Source: Anaerolinea sp.
Lineage (GTDB): Bacteria; Chloroflexota; Anaerolineae; Anaerolineales; Anaerolineaceae
Direction of reading: 5' to 3'
NCBI GenBank assembly: GCA_029975055.1
Contig: JARKPU010000067.1
Location: forward strand, 1-64,000
DNA: 64,000 nt
Shown: one piece after another, positions 1 through 9,900 of the stretch
Layout: each line of letters opens with the position of its first letter
How positions within the stretch are numbered: the stretch's first letter is position 1
Made by a program: the position numbers and the translations under genes
Notes under the pieces: generated by a model
What the model was told of the DNA's origin: nothing
The model's input: the letters and a program-made list of their open reading frames with translations, nothing else
Database searches by the model: none

Positions 1-27
1 GTCTTCCCGCACTTTGTGCGGGAAGAC
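1..27 (-). terminator. strong hairpin after natB
   Basis: Perfect inverted repeat, GTCTTCCCGCAC then TTT then GTGCGGGAAGAC (12-bp stem, 3-nt loop), 19 nt past the natB stop. The window edge hides any downstream U-run. It is probably the terminator of the minus-strand operon that starts at 4386. Confidence 0.65.
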
Positions 28-46
28 AACACTATTGAACTTCTCT

Positions 47-1228
47 TCAGGCTTTGCCGAAGAGCACCTGCTCGCGCTGGTACAGGCGGATGGCCGCGCC
101 CACCAGGGCAAGCGCCAGCGCCACCGTCACCGCGCTGGCGACGATCCAGTGCTCCGTCACAATCGTCTCGCCGCGCAGAATCTGGTTGAAGAGCAGCGAT
201 TGGCCGTAGGTGGGCACAAGCATGTAGAGGATCTTCGACTTGATCGGCGTGAAGGAAAGGAACACGGAGGGCAGGCCGATGATGATCGGCAGGAAGGAGA
301 GGTACGTCTGGGCCTCTTTGAAGCTGCGCGTGAAGCTCGCCACCAGCATCTGCATCGCCGAGGCCAGCAGCAGCTCAGGCAGGCAGAGCAAAAAGATGCC
401 AAAGAGCGCGCGGCCGTCGAGCACCATCGGGAAGCCGATGAAGTCTTCCACCGGCACCACGCGGAACCCAGCGTAGAACACGACCAGCACAAACCCCAGG
501 GAGGCCACCGCGAAGGGCAGCGAGGCGAGCAGCTTGCCGACCACAAATTCCCAGCGGCTGGCGGGGTTGATCAACAGCGGTTCGAGCGAGCCGCGCTCGC
601 GCTCGCCGGCGGTCGCGTCGATGATCACGTACATCCCTCCGGCGAAGATGTTGAGCGTGATCAGGAAGGGCATCATGTTGAGGAAGATGAGCGCCTGGCT
701 TTGCGGGGTGGCCACGTCGCGCACGCCGATCGAAACCGCGTCGAGCAGCGTGGGGTCAACCCCGCGCACCTGCAGGCGCAGGGCCGCCAGCAAGCCGCTG
801 TAACTGCCCAGCAGCGAGCGGATGCGCTGCGTGGAGGCCGAAGCCGTGGTGCGCGAGGAATCGAGCACCAGCTGCACGGGGGCCGGCTCGCCTTTGCGGA
901 AGGCTTCGGGGTAATCGGGCGAGATGATCAAGACGATCTCTTCGTTGCCCTCGCGCACCGCGCCGGTGGGGTCGGCGGGGGCGTCCACCACTTCCACATT
1001 GTTCTCCTTGAGGTAGCTGACCAGCCCCGGGGCATATTCGCCGCCTGAGATGGGCAGGCGCAGGGGTTTTTCATCGGGGTTCACGTTCAAGGTGCGCCCG
1101 ATGACGACGATCATGCCCAGCAGCAGGGCGGGCGTGAAGAGCGCCGAGAAGATCGAGCTGTTGATCGTGCGCCGGTCGCGCAGGTTATCGAGGACTTCTT
1201 TTTTAAAGATGATCCACACGCGTTTCAT
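47..1228 (-). CDS. natB: ABC-2 type exporter permease, NatB-like
   Basis: Membrane permease (393 aa) of an ABC-2 exporter resembling the Na+ efflux permease NatB. One N-terminal membrane segment lies near residues 25-46. A large extracytoplasmic domain follows to about residue 180, then about five C-terminal membrane segments. The cytoplasmic coupling stretch GERERGSLEPLLINP sits between membrane segments, as in NatB/ABC-2 permeases. The start ATG overlaps the stop of the upstream ATPase gene in an ATGA arrangement, so the two are translationally coupled. The substrate (Na+ or a hydrophobic compound) is inferred from family only. Confidence 0.85.
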   Translation of the reverse strand: MKRVWIIFKKEVLDNLRDRRTINSSIFSALFTPALLLGMIVVIGRTLNVNPDEKPLRLPISGGEYAPGLVSYLKENNVEVVDAPADPTGAVREGNEEIVLIISPDYPEAFRKGEPAPVQLVLDSSRTTASASTQRIRSLLGSYSGLLAALRLQVRGVDPTLLDAVSIGVRDVATPQSQALIFLNMMPFLITLNIFAGGMYVIIDATAGERERGSLEPLLINPASRWEFVVGKLLASLPFAVASLGFVLVVFYAGFRVVPVEDFIGFPMVLDGRALFGIFLLCLPELLLASAMQMLVASFTRSFKEAQTYLSFLPIIIGLPSVFLSFTPIKSKILYMLVPTYGQSLLFNQILRGETIVTEHWIVASAVTVALALALVGAAIRLYQREQVLFGKA

Positions 1229-1959
1229 TTGACCAGTCCCTCCTCCGTGCCGATGGCCGCGACGAAGGCGTCTTCGAGGTTATCTTTGCCGGTGGCGCGC
1301 TTCAACTCGTCGGGCGTGCCGCTGGCGGCCACCTGCCCGCCCGAAATGACCACGATGCGGTCGCACAGCGCGGAGACCTCTTGCATGATGTGGCTCGAGA
1401 AGAGCACGCATTTGCCTTCGTACCGCAGCTGGCGGATGAACTCGCGCATCGCGCGCGTGCTCATCACATCCAGGCCGTTGGTTGGCTCATCGAGGAGCAC
1501 ATTCTGCGGGTTGTGCACCAGCGCCCGGGCGATAGACACTTTGACGCGCTGGCCGTTGGAGAAGCCGTCGGTGCGCCGGTCGATGAACTCGGCCATATCG
1601 AGCACGCCCACCAGCCGCTCAATGCGCGCCTCCAGGTCGGCGCCCTCCAGCCCGTGCAGATGCCCGTAATAGCGGATGTTCTCGCGGGCGGTCAGGCGCG
1701 GGTAGAGGCCGTGCGCGTCGGGCAGTGCGCCGATGCGGCGGCGGACTTCAAGCTGCTGGCGGGTCACATCGAAGCCGTCCACGTTCGCCGAGCCGGAATC
1801 GGGCCGCAAGACGGTGTAGATGATGCGCAGCGTGGTCGTCTTGCCGGCTCCGTTCGGCCCGAGGATGCCGGTGATCTGCCCGTTTTCAGCCGTGAACGAC
1901 ACATCTCTGACGGCCTGCACCTTGCCAAACGATTTTCGGATGTTCTGGACTGTGATCAT
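1225..1959 (-). CDS. natA: ABC exporter ATP-binding protein, NatA-like
   Basis: ATPase subunit (244 aa) of the NatAB-type exporter. Walker A GPNGAGKTT is near residue 36, the signature is SNGQRVKVS, Walker B is NVLLDEPTNGLD, and the H-loop is SSHIMQEV. The start is placed at ATG 1959 (MITVQNIRKSF). A longer reading from TTG 1974 lacks a Shine-Dalgarno and adds only five residues. The gene lies 48 nt downstream of the CPBP-hydrolase fusion and overlaps natB by 4 nt, so the three form one minus-strand operon. Confidence 0.9.
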   Translation of the reverse strand: MITVQNIRKSFGKVQAVRDVSFTAENGQITGILGPNGAGKTTTLRIIYTVLRPDSGSANVDGFDVTRQQLEVRRRIGALPDAHGLYPRLTARENIRYYGHLHGLEGADLEARIERLVGVLDMAEFIDRRTDGFSNGQRVKVSIARALVHNPQNVLLDEPTNGLDVMSTRAMREFIRQLRYEGKCVLFSSHIMQEVSALCDRIVVISGGQVAASGTPDELKRATGKDNLEDAFVAAIGTEEGLVK

Positions 1960-2007
1960 GGTTCCCTTGCTCAAACTGGACTTGCACGAGGAGGAAATTC
2001 ATCCATC

Positions 2008-4386
2008 TCACGGCTCTGGGCCGATGGAGCTGACGAAGAAAGGCATCGGTTTGGAGCGCTCGATGCAAGACGGATCTAGCTGCTGCACCGAAGCATCTTC
2101 CATGAGCTGGCGCACCAGGTTAGGCACGCAGCCCACCTGCAGGTTGCCGTGCCCCATGCCCTCCAGCACGATGTGGCGGCTGTTGGGCAAATAGGCGGCG
2201 GCAGCCTCGCCGTTGGCGGGCGGGGTGACCGGGTCTGCCGTGCCGGAGAGGATCAACGCCGGGGTTTGCAGGCTGGGGTAACTGCGCGCGGATTCCGGCT
2301 GCGGGTTGGGAGGGAAGGCGCTGCAGGCGGCCTTCCAGATCTCGTCGATTTTGTAGAAGAAGAAATCGCCCTCCTCGCCCCCGGCGGGCAGGAAGGGAAT
2401 GTCTTCGCTGCAGACGACCGCGTAGAACAACCCCTGCTCGATGGTCGAGCCGGTGGATTTGTTCGCCAGCAGGTACTGGCTGGCGAGGGGGCGCAGGTCG
2501 CCCTGCGCGGCGGTGTGCACCAGGTAGGGCAGCAGCGCCGAATAGTCGCTGGAATAGGTGATCAGGCGCACCATCGCCCCGGCGATTTCCGCGCCGATGT
2601 GCAGGGTGGTGTCGGCGCCGGTGGTCGGGTCGGGCACCGTCACCTCGGCGGGCCGGGCCTGCAGGCGCGCCAGCAGCGAGCCGAACTCATCCGCCAGCCC
2701 GGGGAAGGCCGCCTGGCAGGCCGGGTCGGCCTCGCAGCGGGCGAAGATCTGCTCAAGGGCGTTTTGCGCGTCGCGCCGCACTGCCGAGCCGATCACCCAG
2801 CCCGGCGGGACGACTGCATCCAGCACCACGGTGCGCACGTTCTGCGGGTAAAGGCGCATATATTCCAGCGCGGCGCGCGTCCCATACGAGACGCCGATCA
2901 GGTTGAGCTGCTGGTAGCCGAGCGCCTTGCGCACGGCTTCCAGGTCTTGCATCGCCAGGGTGGTGGTGTAGTAGCGCGGGTCGGCATCGATATTCTGCAG
3001 GCAACGGAATACCTCGGCGGCGGTTTCCTCAGGGCCCGGCAGCACATCGATCGGGCGCTCGCCATCAGGGGAGTCGCAGTGCAGCGGGTTCGACTTGCCC
3101 GTGCCGCGCTGGTCGAGGAGGATCACGTCGCGCTTAAAGGTGACACGCTCCAGGTACGGGAGGATCGGCAAATAAGCTTCGGTGGCCGCCTGGCCCGGCC
3201 CGCCCGCCAGCAGGACGACCGGGTCGGGGGCGGGGTTGCTGCTCTGCGCTTTGATGACCGCCACGTTGAGGGAGATCTGCCTTCCTTCAGGCTCGGCGGG
3301 GTTTTCGGGCACCGCGAGCGTGCCGCAGAGCGCATCCACCTGCCGGGCAAGCCCCGGCGCGCTCAGCAGGCAGGGCTGCAGCGCCATGCCTGCGGCCGGT
3401 TGGGCAGGCGAAACGGCAGCCGGCGTGCAGCCCGCCAGCAGACCCAGCAGCAGCAGGGCCGCCAGGCCGCGGCGGGGGCGCAAGATCAAGCGTTCGGCAA
3501 TGGCCAGGTAGAGCAGCCCGGCCAGGAGGACAAGGATGAGGTTGAGCATAAGGTTCAAGTTCTCGACGGTGAACAGGGTGGCCGAGGGCAGGGCCCCTTG
3601 CGGAAACCCCACCGCCAGCCCGGAATAGAGGTTGTTGGCCAGGTGCAGGCCGAGGGCCATCTCCAGCCCCTGGCTGCGCAGGGTGGCCCAGCCCAGCAGC
3701 AGGCCGATCCCAAGGTACTGCGGCAGGGTGAACAGCCAGCCATACGCGGCGACTTCGGGGTTCGGGAGGTGCAGCAGCGCAAAGAGCAGGGCCGGGGCCG
3801 CCAACGGCAGCCAGGCCCGCCGCGCCCGCAGCCCGAGCGCCTGCATCAGGTAGCCGCGGAAGAGCAGCTCTTCCGCCGAGGTTTGCACCGGCAGGAGCAA
3901 CAGGGCAGCGGCCATATACGGCCAGAAACGGGCCGCTTCGAAGCTCCAGCGGTAGCTGGACGGCCCGGCCAGGTACTGGGCCGCATCGACCAGGATAGAA
4001 AGCCCCAGCCAGGCCCCGCCGGAGAGGAAGAACAGCTGCCAGCGGAAGCGCCCTTGCGGAACCCACAGGCTGGCGAGCGGCCGGCGGTGGAGCAGGGGCA
4101 GAGCGCCGGCCAGCGCCAGGTGCACCGCGGCGAAGGGCAGCAGCGTCACCACCAGCACCAGCGTCACAGGGGCCGAGCCAAGCACGTCGGCCGAGGGGTA
4201 AGCCAGCGCCAGGGGGATGTAAAGCGCGCTGGTGACGCCGGCGGCGAGCATGAACGCCCCGCCAAATGTGAGGGCGTAGCGCCACCAGTGATTCAAGCCC
4301 GGCCGCGCCGCGCTAAAGAAAGGCCCGGCAAGCAGCCCGGGCATAGTCTGCGTCTCGTTGGCCGACCGTTCAGAGGGAGTATTCAC
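2008..4386 (-). CDS. CPBP intramembrane protease fused to S33-type alpha/beta hydrolase
   Basis: A 792-aa fusion with a GTG start at 4386 preceded by GAGGA. Residues 30-300 are a multi-spanning CPBP (CAAX-protease/bacteriocin-processing) domain: EELLFRG with E172, E173 and R177, then H206 in LLHLPNP, and H248 with N251/N252. Residues 340-780 are an alpha/beta hydrolase of the S33/TAP type: oxyanion motif AGGPG 394-398, nucleophile S500 in GVSYG, D718 in GTADPVTPP, H746 in GMGHG, and a TAP-like C-terminus. Between them, residues 306-320 (GLAALLLLGLLAGC) look exactly like a lipoprotein signal with lipobox LAGC, as if two genes had merged. It is first in an operon with natA and natB. Substrates are unknown. 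Confidence 0.8.
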   Translation of the reverse strand: MNTPSERSANETQTMPGLLAGPFFSAARPGLNHWWRYALTFGGAFMLAAGVTSALYIPLALAYPSADVLGSAPVTLVLVVTLLPFAAVHLALAGALPLLHRRPLASLWVPQGRFRWQLFFLSGGAWLGLSILVDAAQYLAGPSSYRWSFEAARFWPYMAAALLLLPVQTSAEELLFRGYLMQALGLRARRAWLPLAAPALLFALLHLPNPEVAAYGWLFTLPQYLGIGLLLGWATLRSQGLEMALGLHLANNLYSGLAVGFPQGALPSATLFTVENLNLMLNLILVLLAGLLYLAIAERLILRPRRGLAALLLLGLLAGCTPAAVSPAQPAAGMALQPCLLSAPGLARQVDALCGTLAVPENPAEPEGRQISLNVAVIKAQSSNPAPDPVVLLAGGPGQAATEAYLPILPYLERVTFKRDVILLDQRGTGKSNPLHCDSPDGERPIDVLPGPEETAAEVFRCLQNIDADPRYYTTTLAMQDLEAVRKALGYQQLNLIGVSYGTRAALEYMRLYPQNVRTVVLDAVVPPGWVIGSAVRRDAQNALEQIFARCEADPACQAAFPGLADEFGSLLARLQARPAEVTVPDPTTGADTTLHIGAEIAGAMVRLITYSSDYSALLPYLVHTAAQGDLRPLASQYLLANKSTGSTIEQGLFYAVVCSEDIPFLPAGGEEGDFFFYKIDEIWKAACSAFPPNPQPESARSYPSLQTPALILSGTADPVTPPANGEAAAAYLPNSRHIVLEGMGHGNLQVGCVPNLVRQLMEDASVQQLDPSCIERSKPMPFFVSSIGPEP

Positions 4387-4397
4387 GCACCATCCTC

Positions 4398-4467
4398 GAT
4401 AGTGCTTCCATCTTGCGTCAATTTACAGGGTCTGCCCTGTAAATTACAGGAAGAGATCCACAAAGTC
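4398..4467 (+). repeat. 70-bp palindromic element, copy 1
   Basis: Starts GATAGTGCTTC and is exactly 70 bp. The core AATTTACAGGG / CCCTGTAAATT is a perfect 11-bp inverted repeat around TCTG. The flanking octamers CCATCCTC and TCATTCTC match at 6 of 8 positions, consistent with an aged 8-bp target duplication. It is the most divergent copy and lies in the 5' leader of the CPBP fusion gene. Confidence 0.6.
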
Positions 4468-4637
4468 TCATTCTCTTTCAGGATTATTGTATCAGGGAAA
4501 TCGAAAGGGGCAGGGTAGTGAAATTCAATGCTCGCTCAGCCGGTGAGATAGGCCGCGGTTCCCGAAGCGCCCAATCACTGAGCGCCTCACACCTCATCAT
4601 CTTCTCATCTCATTCACTATTTCATCGATCAACTGGG

Positions 4638-4650
4638 TATACTTATAATA
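4638..4650 (+). promoter_or_regulatory. -10 box for a leaderless start
   Basis: TATACT (4638-4643), six bases, then ATG at 4650, with no Shine-Dalgarno upstream. A TATAAT overlapping it (4644-4649) touches the ATG and is less well placed. Confidence 0.5.
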
Positions 4651-6890
4651 TGGATCCTGCTCCGATTGCCTACATCCCCGGCGCCGAGGATGAGCCGCCC
4701 CTGCCGCTGGCGCGTTTTTTGCCGCCGCTGCCGCCGGGCATGGTCGCCGGCTGGCTGAAGGAGCGCGTCGAACCCGGCAGCGTCCTCATCGACCCGCTCA
4801 ACGCCACCCCTGCCCTGGCGCTGGAAGCCGCGCGCGCCGGCTACCGCGTGCTGGTCGTCTCGAACAACCCGGTGCTCACCTTCATGCTCGAGGTGCTGGC
4901 CTCAGCCCCGCGCCCCGCCGAATTCCAGGCCGCGCTGGCCGAGCTGGGCGCCTCGCGCCGCGGAGAAGAGCGCCTTGAACTGCACCTGCAGAGCCTTTAC
5001 CAGACCACCTGCGCGGCCTGCGGCGGGAGCGCCCAGGCTTCAAGCTACCTGTGGAAGCGCGGCGAATCGGCCCCGTTTGCGCGCTTCTACCGCTGCCCGC
5101 ACTGCCACGCCGAAGGCGAGCAGCCGCTCGAGCCGGGCGACCTGGAGCGCCTGAGCCCCCCGGGGAACCCCAGCCTCCACCGGGCGCGGGCGCTTTCGCG
5201 GGTGGCCGGGCCGGAGGAAGCTCACTATGGCGCGGTGCAGGAAGCCCTCGAAGCCTACCTCGACCGGCCGCTGTACGTGCTCACCACGCTGATCAACAAG
5301 CAGGAGGGCCTCGCCCTGCCCCCGGCGCAGCGCAGGCTGCTGGTGGCGCTGCTCATCAGCGCCTGCGACGCCGCCAGCGCCCTCTGGCCGCACCCCGGCG
5401 GGGGCCGCTCCAGGCCGCGGCAGCTGAGCGTGCCGGCCCAATTCCATGAGAACAACGTCTGGCTGGCACTGGAGGGCGCCATCTCCGCCTGGGCGGGCCA
5501 GCCTTCGGCAGTCCCTCTGGTGCACTGGCCTGAGCCGCCGCCGGAAGGGGGCATCAGCCTCTTTTCGGGGCGGGCGCGCGCGCTGCTCCCGCTGCCCGAG
5601 GGGCTGCGAATCGGCGGGCTGATGGCGCTCTTCCCGCGCCCCAACCAGGCCTTCTGGTCACTGACGGCGGTGTGGTCGGGCTGGCTGTGGGGCAGAGAAT
5701 CGTCGCTGCCGCTCCACGCGCTGCTCGAGCGGCGGCGCTTCGACTGGGGCTGGTACGCCAACGCCATGCACCAGCCGCTCGGCGCGCTCGGCAAGGTGCT
5801 CCAGCCGGGCACGCCGGTCATCGGTCTGTTGCCCGAAGTCACCCCCGGGTTCCTGGCGGCGGTGCTCTCGGCCGCCGAGGCTGCCGGGCTGCGCCTGGAA
5901 GGGATGGCGCTGCGCGAGGATGAGGAAATGGCCCAGGGGGTGTGGGGCATCTCTCCGCCCGAGCCTGCGCCGCGCCCCTCCGAGGCGGCCGAGGCCGAGC
6001 CGTTCGAGAACGGCTTGCGCGAGGCACTCGAGCAGCGCGCCGAACCGGCCCCCTACCTGCCGCTGTACGCAGCCGGGCTGGCCTGCGGCGGCGTGAGCGC
6101 TGCGCAGCCCGGCGCCGGCCCCGCCGACGTGCTGGCGCGCATGCAGGCGCTGGCGGCGCGCGGCTTTGCCAACCGGCGCCTGGTGCGGCGCTTCGACGGC
6201 GGCTCGCAGGAAGACGAGCGCAGCCTGTGGTGGCTGGCCGAACCTCCCGCCGACCTCGAAGAGCCGCTCGCCGACCGCGTGGAGCGCGAGGTGGTGCGCC
6301 TGCTCCACCGCAGCCCTGGCATCCTGCGCATCGAGCTGGAAACCGCCCTCTGCCGCACCTTCACCGGCGCGCTCACCCCGCCGCGCGAACTGGTGAGCGC
6401 CATCCTTGAATCTTATGCCGAAGAAATCGCCGGCCAGCCCGGGCACTGGAGGCTGCTACCGCAGGAAGCCCCCGCCCGCCGCCGCGCCGACCTGGACGAG
6501 GCCCGCCGCCTGTTGAAAGAAACCGGCGAGCGCATGGGGTACATCGTCTCCGGCGATACGCCCCTGGCCTGGACACCGCAGAGCTTTGGGCAGGTGTTCT
6601 TCTTCTACCCGATGGCCTCCAGCCTGGTGAGCCGCTACGTGCTGGGCAACCCACCCGCGCCGGTGCGCCAGTGTGTGATGGTCTTCCCGGGCAGCCGCGC
6701 GCGCCTGCTCAGCTTCAAACTGCGCCGCGACCCGCGCCTTGCGGAACTGCTCAAGGGCTGGCACTTGCTCAAATTCCGCCACCTGCGCAGCCTCTCCGAG
6801 CGGCAAGACCTCAACCCCGAGGTATGGGACAGCCTGCTCGATTCCGACCCGCCCTTCTTCGAGGAAGCCGAGCAAATGCGCCTGCTGTGA
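4650..6890 (+). CDS. degenerate DNA-methylase-like protein with zinc ribbon
   Basis: 746 aa from ATG 4650. The reading frame is open 44 codons further up, but the promoter box and low-complexity upstream sequence argue against using it. The N-terminus resembles a SAM methyltransferase of the large DNA-methylase (COG1743/DUF1156-like) type. VLIDPLNATPALALEA (45-60) fits motif I, and VVSNNPV (69-75) is where a DxNP acidic loop is expected. A zinc ribbon follows: C121-x2-C124 and C149-x2-C152. No DPPY/NPPY catalytic motif is visible, so it may be a non-catalytic relative or have another role. The C-terminal third looks like a separate helical domain. Family placement is inference from motif layout. 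Confidence 0.5.
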   Translation: MDPAPIAYIPGAEDEPPLPLARFLPPLPPGMVAGWLKERVEPGSVLIDPLNATPALALEAARAGYRVLVVSNNPVLTFMLEVLASAPRPAEFQAALAELGASRRGEERLELHLQSLYQTTCAACGGSAQASSYLWKRGESAPFARFYRCPHCHAEGEQPLEPGDLERLSPPGNPSLHRARALSRVAGPEEAHYGAVQEALEAYLDRPLYVLTTLINKQEGLALPPAQRRLLVALLISACDAASALWPHPGGGRSRPRQLSVPAQFHENNVWLALEGAISAWAGQPSAVPLVHWPEPPPEGGISLFSGRARALLPLPEGLRIGGLMALFPRPNQAFWSLTAVWSGWLWGRESSLPLHALLERRRFDWGWYANAMHQPLGALGKVLQPGTPVIGLLPEVTPGFLAAVLSAAEAAGLRLEGMALREDEEMAQGVWGISPPEPAPRPSEAAEAEPFENGLREALEQRAEPAPYLPLYAAGLACGGVSAAQPGAGPADVLARMQALAARGFANRRLVRRFDGGSQEDERSLWWLAEPPADLEEPLADRVEREVVRLLHRSPGILRIELETALCRTFTGALTPPRELVSAILESYAEEIAGQPGHWRLLPQEAPARRRADLDEARRLLKETGERMGYIVSGDTPLAWTPQSFGQVFFFYPMASSLVSRYVLGNPPAPVRQCVMVFPGSRARLLSFKLRRDPRLAELLKGWHLLKFRHLRSLSERQDLNPEVWDSLLDSDPPFFEEAEQMRLL

Positions 6891-6977
6891 GGTCCATGAG
6901 CGGGGTGAGGGCCGCTTCGCCACCTTTCACTTTTGCAAGACCCGCCACTGAACCCCTCTTTTAACTTTTGCGGATTA

Positions 6978-6990
6978 TATAATAACAGCA
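6978..6990 (+). promoter_or_regulatory. -10 box for a leaderless start
   Basis: TATAAT at 6978-6983, six bases, then ATG at 6990. No Shine-Dalgarno is present. Confidence 0.6.
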
Positions 6991-9900
6991 TGGATCAGCC
7001 TGCATTGGCGAATCAATTCGCGTCCCTCAGGCGCCGGCCGCTGCGCGCCTGGCTGCCGCAGGTCATCCTGCTGGCCTACATGGCGCTCGCGCTGCTGGCC
7101 CTGCTTGCCCTGCCCGCCGCAGCCTTCAAGAACGGGCAGGGCCTGCCGCCGGTGCGGCAGTTCAATGACCTGCTTGCCCCCTTCCTGGCGGCACTCGTCT
7201 ACCTGGGCGGTGCGGCCTGGGCCTTCGGGGTGCGCCGCGCGCGCCTTTCGGGGCGCATGCTGGCCCTCTTCAACGCCTCCATCACCATCCTCCTGGCCGG
7301 CCTGCCAGACCTGTTCGCCGCGCGGGCCTATGCCGGGCTGTGGGCGCTGGCGGCGGGGCTGGCGGGCGGCTCCGCTTTCTGCATGGCCTTCCTCTTCCCG
7401 CGCGAAGACCCGGCCATCCAGCGCCGCCCCGGGCTGGCCCTGGCCGGGTTCATCCCCGGCCTGGCGCTGGCCGTGCTCGCCTGGCTCAGCCTGGCGGGCG
7501 CCCTCCCGCGCGCCCAGGCGGATCTCTACTTGAAGCTTCAGACCGGCCTGGCCTGCCTGATGATCCTCTTCAGCATGGCATGGGCCGCCCTGCGCCGCGC
7601 GCGCAATGCCCTCTCCACCGAGCGCGACCAGCTGCGTTACGCCGTCATCAGCGGCATCCTCTCCTTTGGGCCGGTCATCGCCTGGTTGATCTTCCGCCTC
7701 GCCGCCGGGGCGCCTGCCGCGCAGCCCCCTGCCGCCGTCCTCCTGCCGGTGGTGATCTTCCCGGTCGTCATCAGCTATACGGTGCAGCGTTTCCGCCTTC
7801 AACAGGCCGATTTTCTCCTCAGCCGGGTGGCGCTCTACGGCATCCTCGGCGTGCTGGTGACTTCCGGTTACGCTCTGCTGGCCGCCGGTCTCTCGATCCT
7901 CCTCGGCTCGGTTGTCTCTCCGGCCAACCCGCTCCTGCTCGGAGCGCTCTTCTTCTTCCTGGCGCTGCTCGTCTTGCCGCTGCGCAACGCCCTCCAGCGC
8001 AGCATCGATGCGCTCTTCTTCCGCGGGCAGCAGGCCTATCAGGAGCGCCTCGCCGCTTTCAGCGGCGACCTGACCCACGCCGTTGACCTCAAGGGCATCC
8101 TCAAGGTGCTGCGCCTCAACATTCACGAAGTGCTCTTGCCCAGCCGCCTGCACATCTACATCCTTGATCCGCTCAGCGAGACCTACACCGCCGCCCCCGG
8201 TGCCGACGGCGCCCCCACCAGCGACGTGCGCTTCACCGCCTCCAGCGCGCTGGTCCAGGCCTTGAATAACAACAACGGCCCGCTCACCCTGCCCGAAGCC
8301 GGCGGCCTGCCGCCCTCCTTCCAGGCCGAAAAGAGCCGCCTCACGCTTCTTTCGGCGCGCACGTTCATCCCCCTGCCAGGGCGCGAGCAGTTGAACGGCT
8401 GGGTGGCCCTGGGCGAGCGCGTCTCCGGCGAGCCGTATAACTCGCGCGAGCTTAACTTCCTTGAGGCCTTGTGCGATCAGGCCGCGCTGGCCATCGAGCG
8501 CGCCCAGGTGCTGGCCAATATGGAAAACCGCATCCGCCAGATGAACGTGTTGGCGCGCGTGGCCCAGGGCGTCAACATCACCCTCTCGATGGACGACCTG
8601 CTCGAACTGATCTACGCCCAGGCTGCGCAGGTCATCCCGGTGGATGAGTTCCACATCATGCTGCACGACGCCGCGCAGGATACCTACCAATACGTCTTCT
8701 ACCTCGATCGAGACGAGCGCCTTCCGGCGATGGAAAACCACGCCATCGCCGCCGGCGAGGCCCTCGAGCAGGAAGTGATCCGCCAGGGGCGGCCCATCCG
8801 CACCGACGATTACAACCGCGAATGCCAGCGCCGCGGCGTGGCAGCCCCGCGCCCCAACCTCTTCGGCTGGCTGGCCGTGCCCCTCAGCGCCGGGGCCGAG
8901 ACGATCGGCGCGCTCAGCCTGGGCAGCAGCGACCCGCGCGTGGAATACACCGCCGACCAGCAAAACCTGGCCCAGTCCATCGCCGACCAGGTGGCCGGGG
9001 CCATCGTCAAGGCCCGCCTGCTGCAAGAGACCGAGCGGCGCGCGCTGCAGCTGACCACCCTCAACGATATGACCCGCCAGCTCACCTCCACCCTCGATCT
9101 CGAGCCGCTGCTGCAGAACATCCTGCAGAGCGCCGTGGATATCCTGGTCTGCGAGGCGGGCAGCCTGCTCCTGGTGGACGAGACCACCGAGGAACTCGTC
9201 TTCCGCGTGGTGGTCAGCCCGGTGGCCAACGACCTCGTCAACCGGCGCATGCAGCCCGGCAGCGGTGTGGTCGGCCGCTCGGTGATGACCCGCGAACCGA
9301 TCATCGTCAACGACGTGACGCGCTACCCCGGCTGGTATTCCAAGAACGACCAGACCACCGGCTTCACCACCCGTGCGGTGCTGGTGATCCCCCTGCAGGT
9401 GAAAGACAAGGTCATCGGCGTGATCGAGGTGATCAACAAGCGCGACGGCTCGCCCTTCACCCAGGATGACCAGGACCTGCTCTCGGCCTTTGCCGCCCAG
9501 GCTGCCGTGGCCATCGAAAACGCGCGCCTTTACACGATGACCGACCAGGCCCTGGCGGCGCGCGTGGAAGAGCTTTCGGTGATGCAGCGCATCGACCGCG
9601 AGTTGAACACCAGCCTCGATACCACCCGCGCCATGCGCATCACCCTCGAATGGGCCATGCGCCAGTCGAAGGCCCAATCGGGGCTGGTGGGCATTTTGCA
9701 GGAGAGCGGCCTGAAGGTGATGGCCTCGCAGGGCTACACCGATGAGCTTTCTCCCTACGAGGAAGGCACGCTGCCCATCGAAGCCTTTGGCCTCGACGAG
9801 GTGGTTCGCGAGGCCGCGCCCATCCGCAGGCAGCTTGGCGGTGCCGCCGAGGGCTGCCGGCTGCGCGCGCAGGCCGCCAGCCAGGTGGTCATCCCCATCC

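Noticed and set aside
2149..4518. 789-codon open frame on the plus strand
   Set aside because: Antisense to the CPBP-hydrolase fusion; Gln/Arg/Gly-rich translation without domains.
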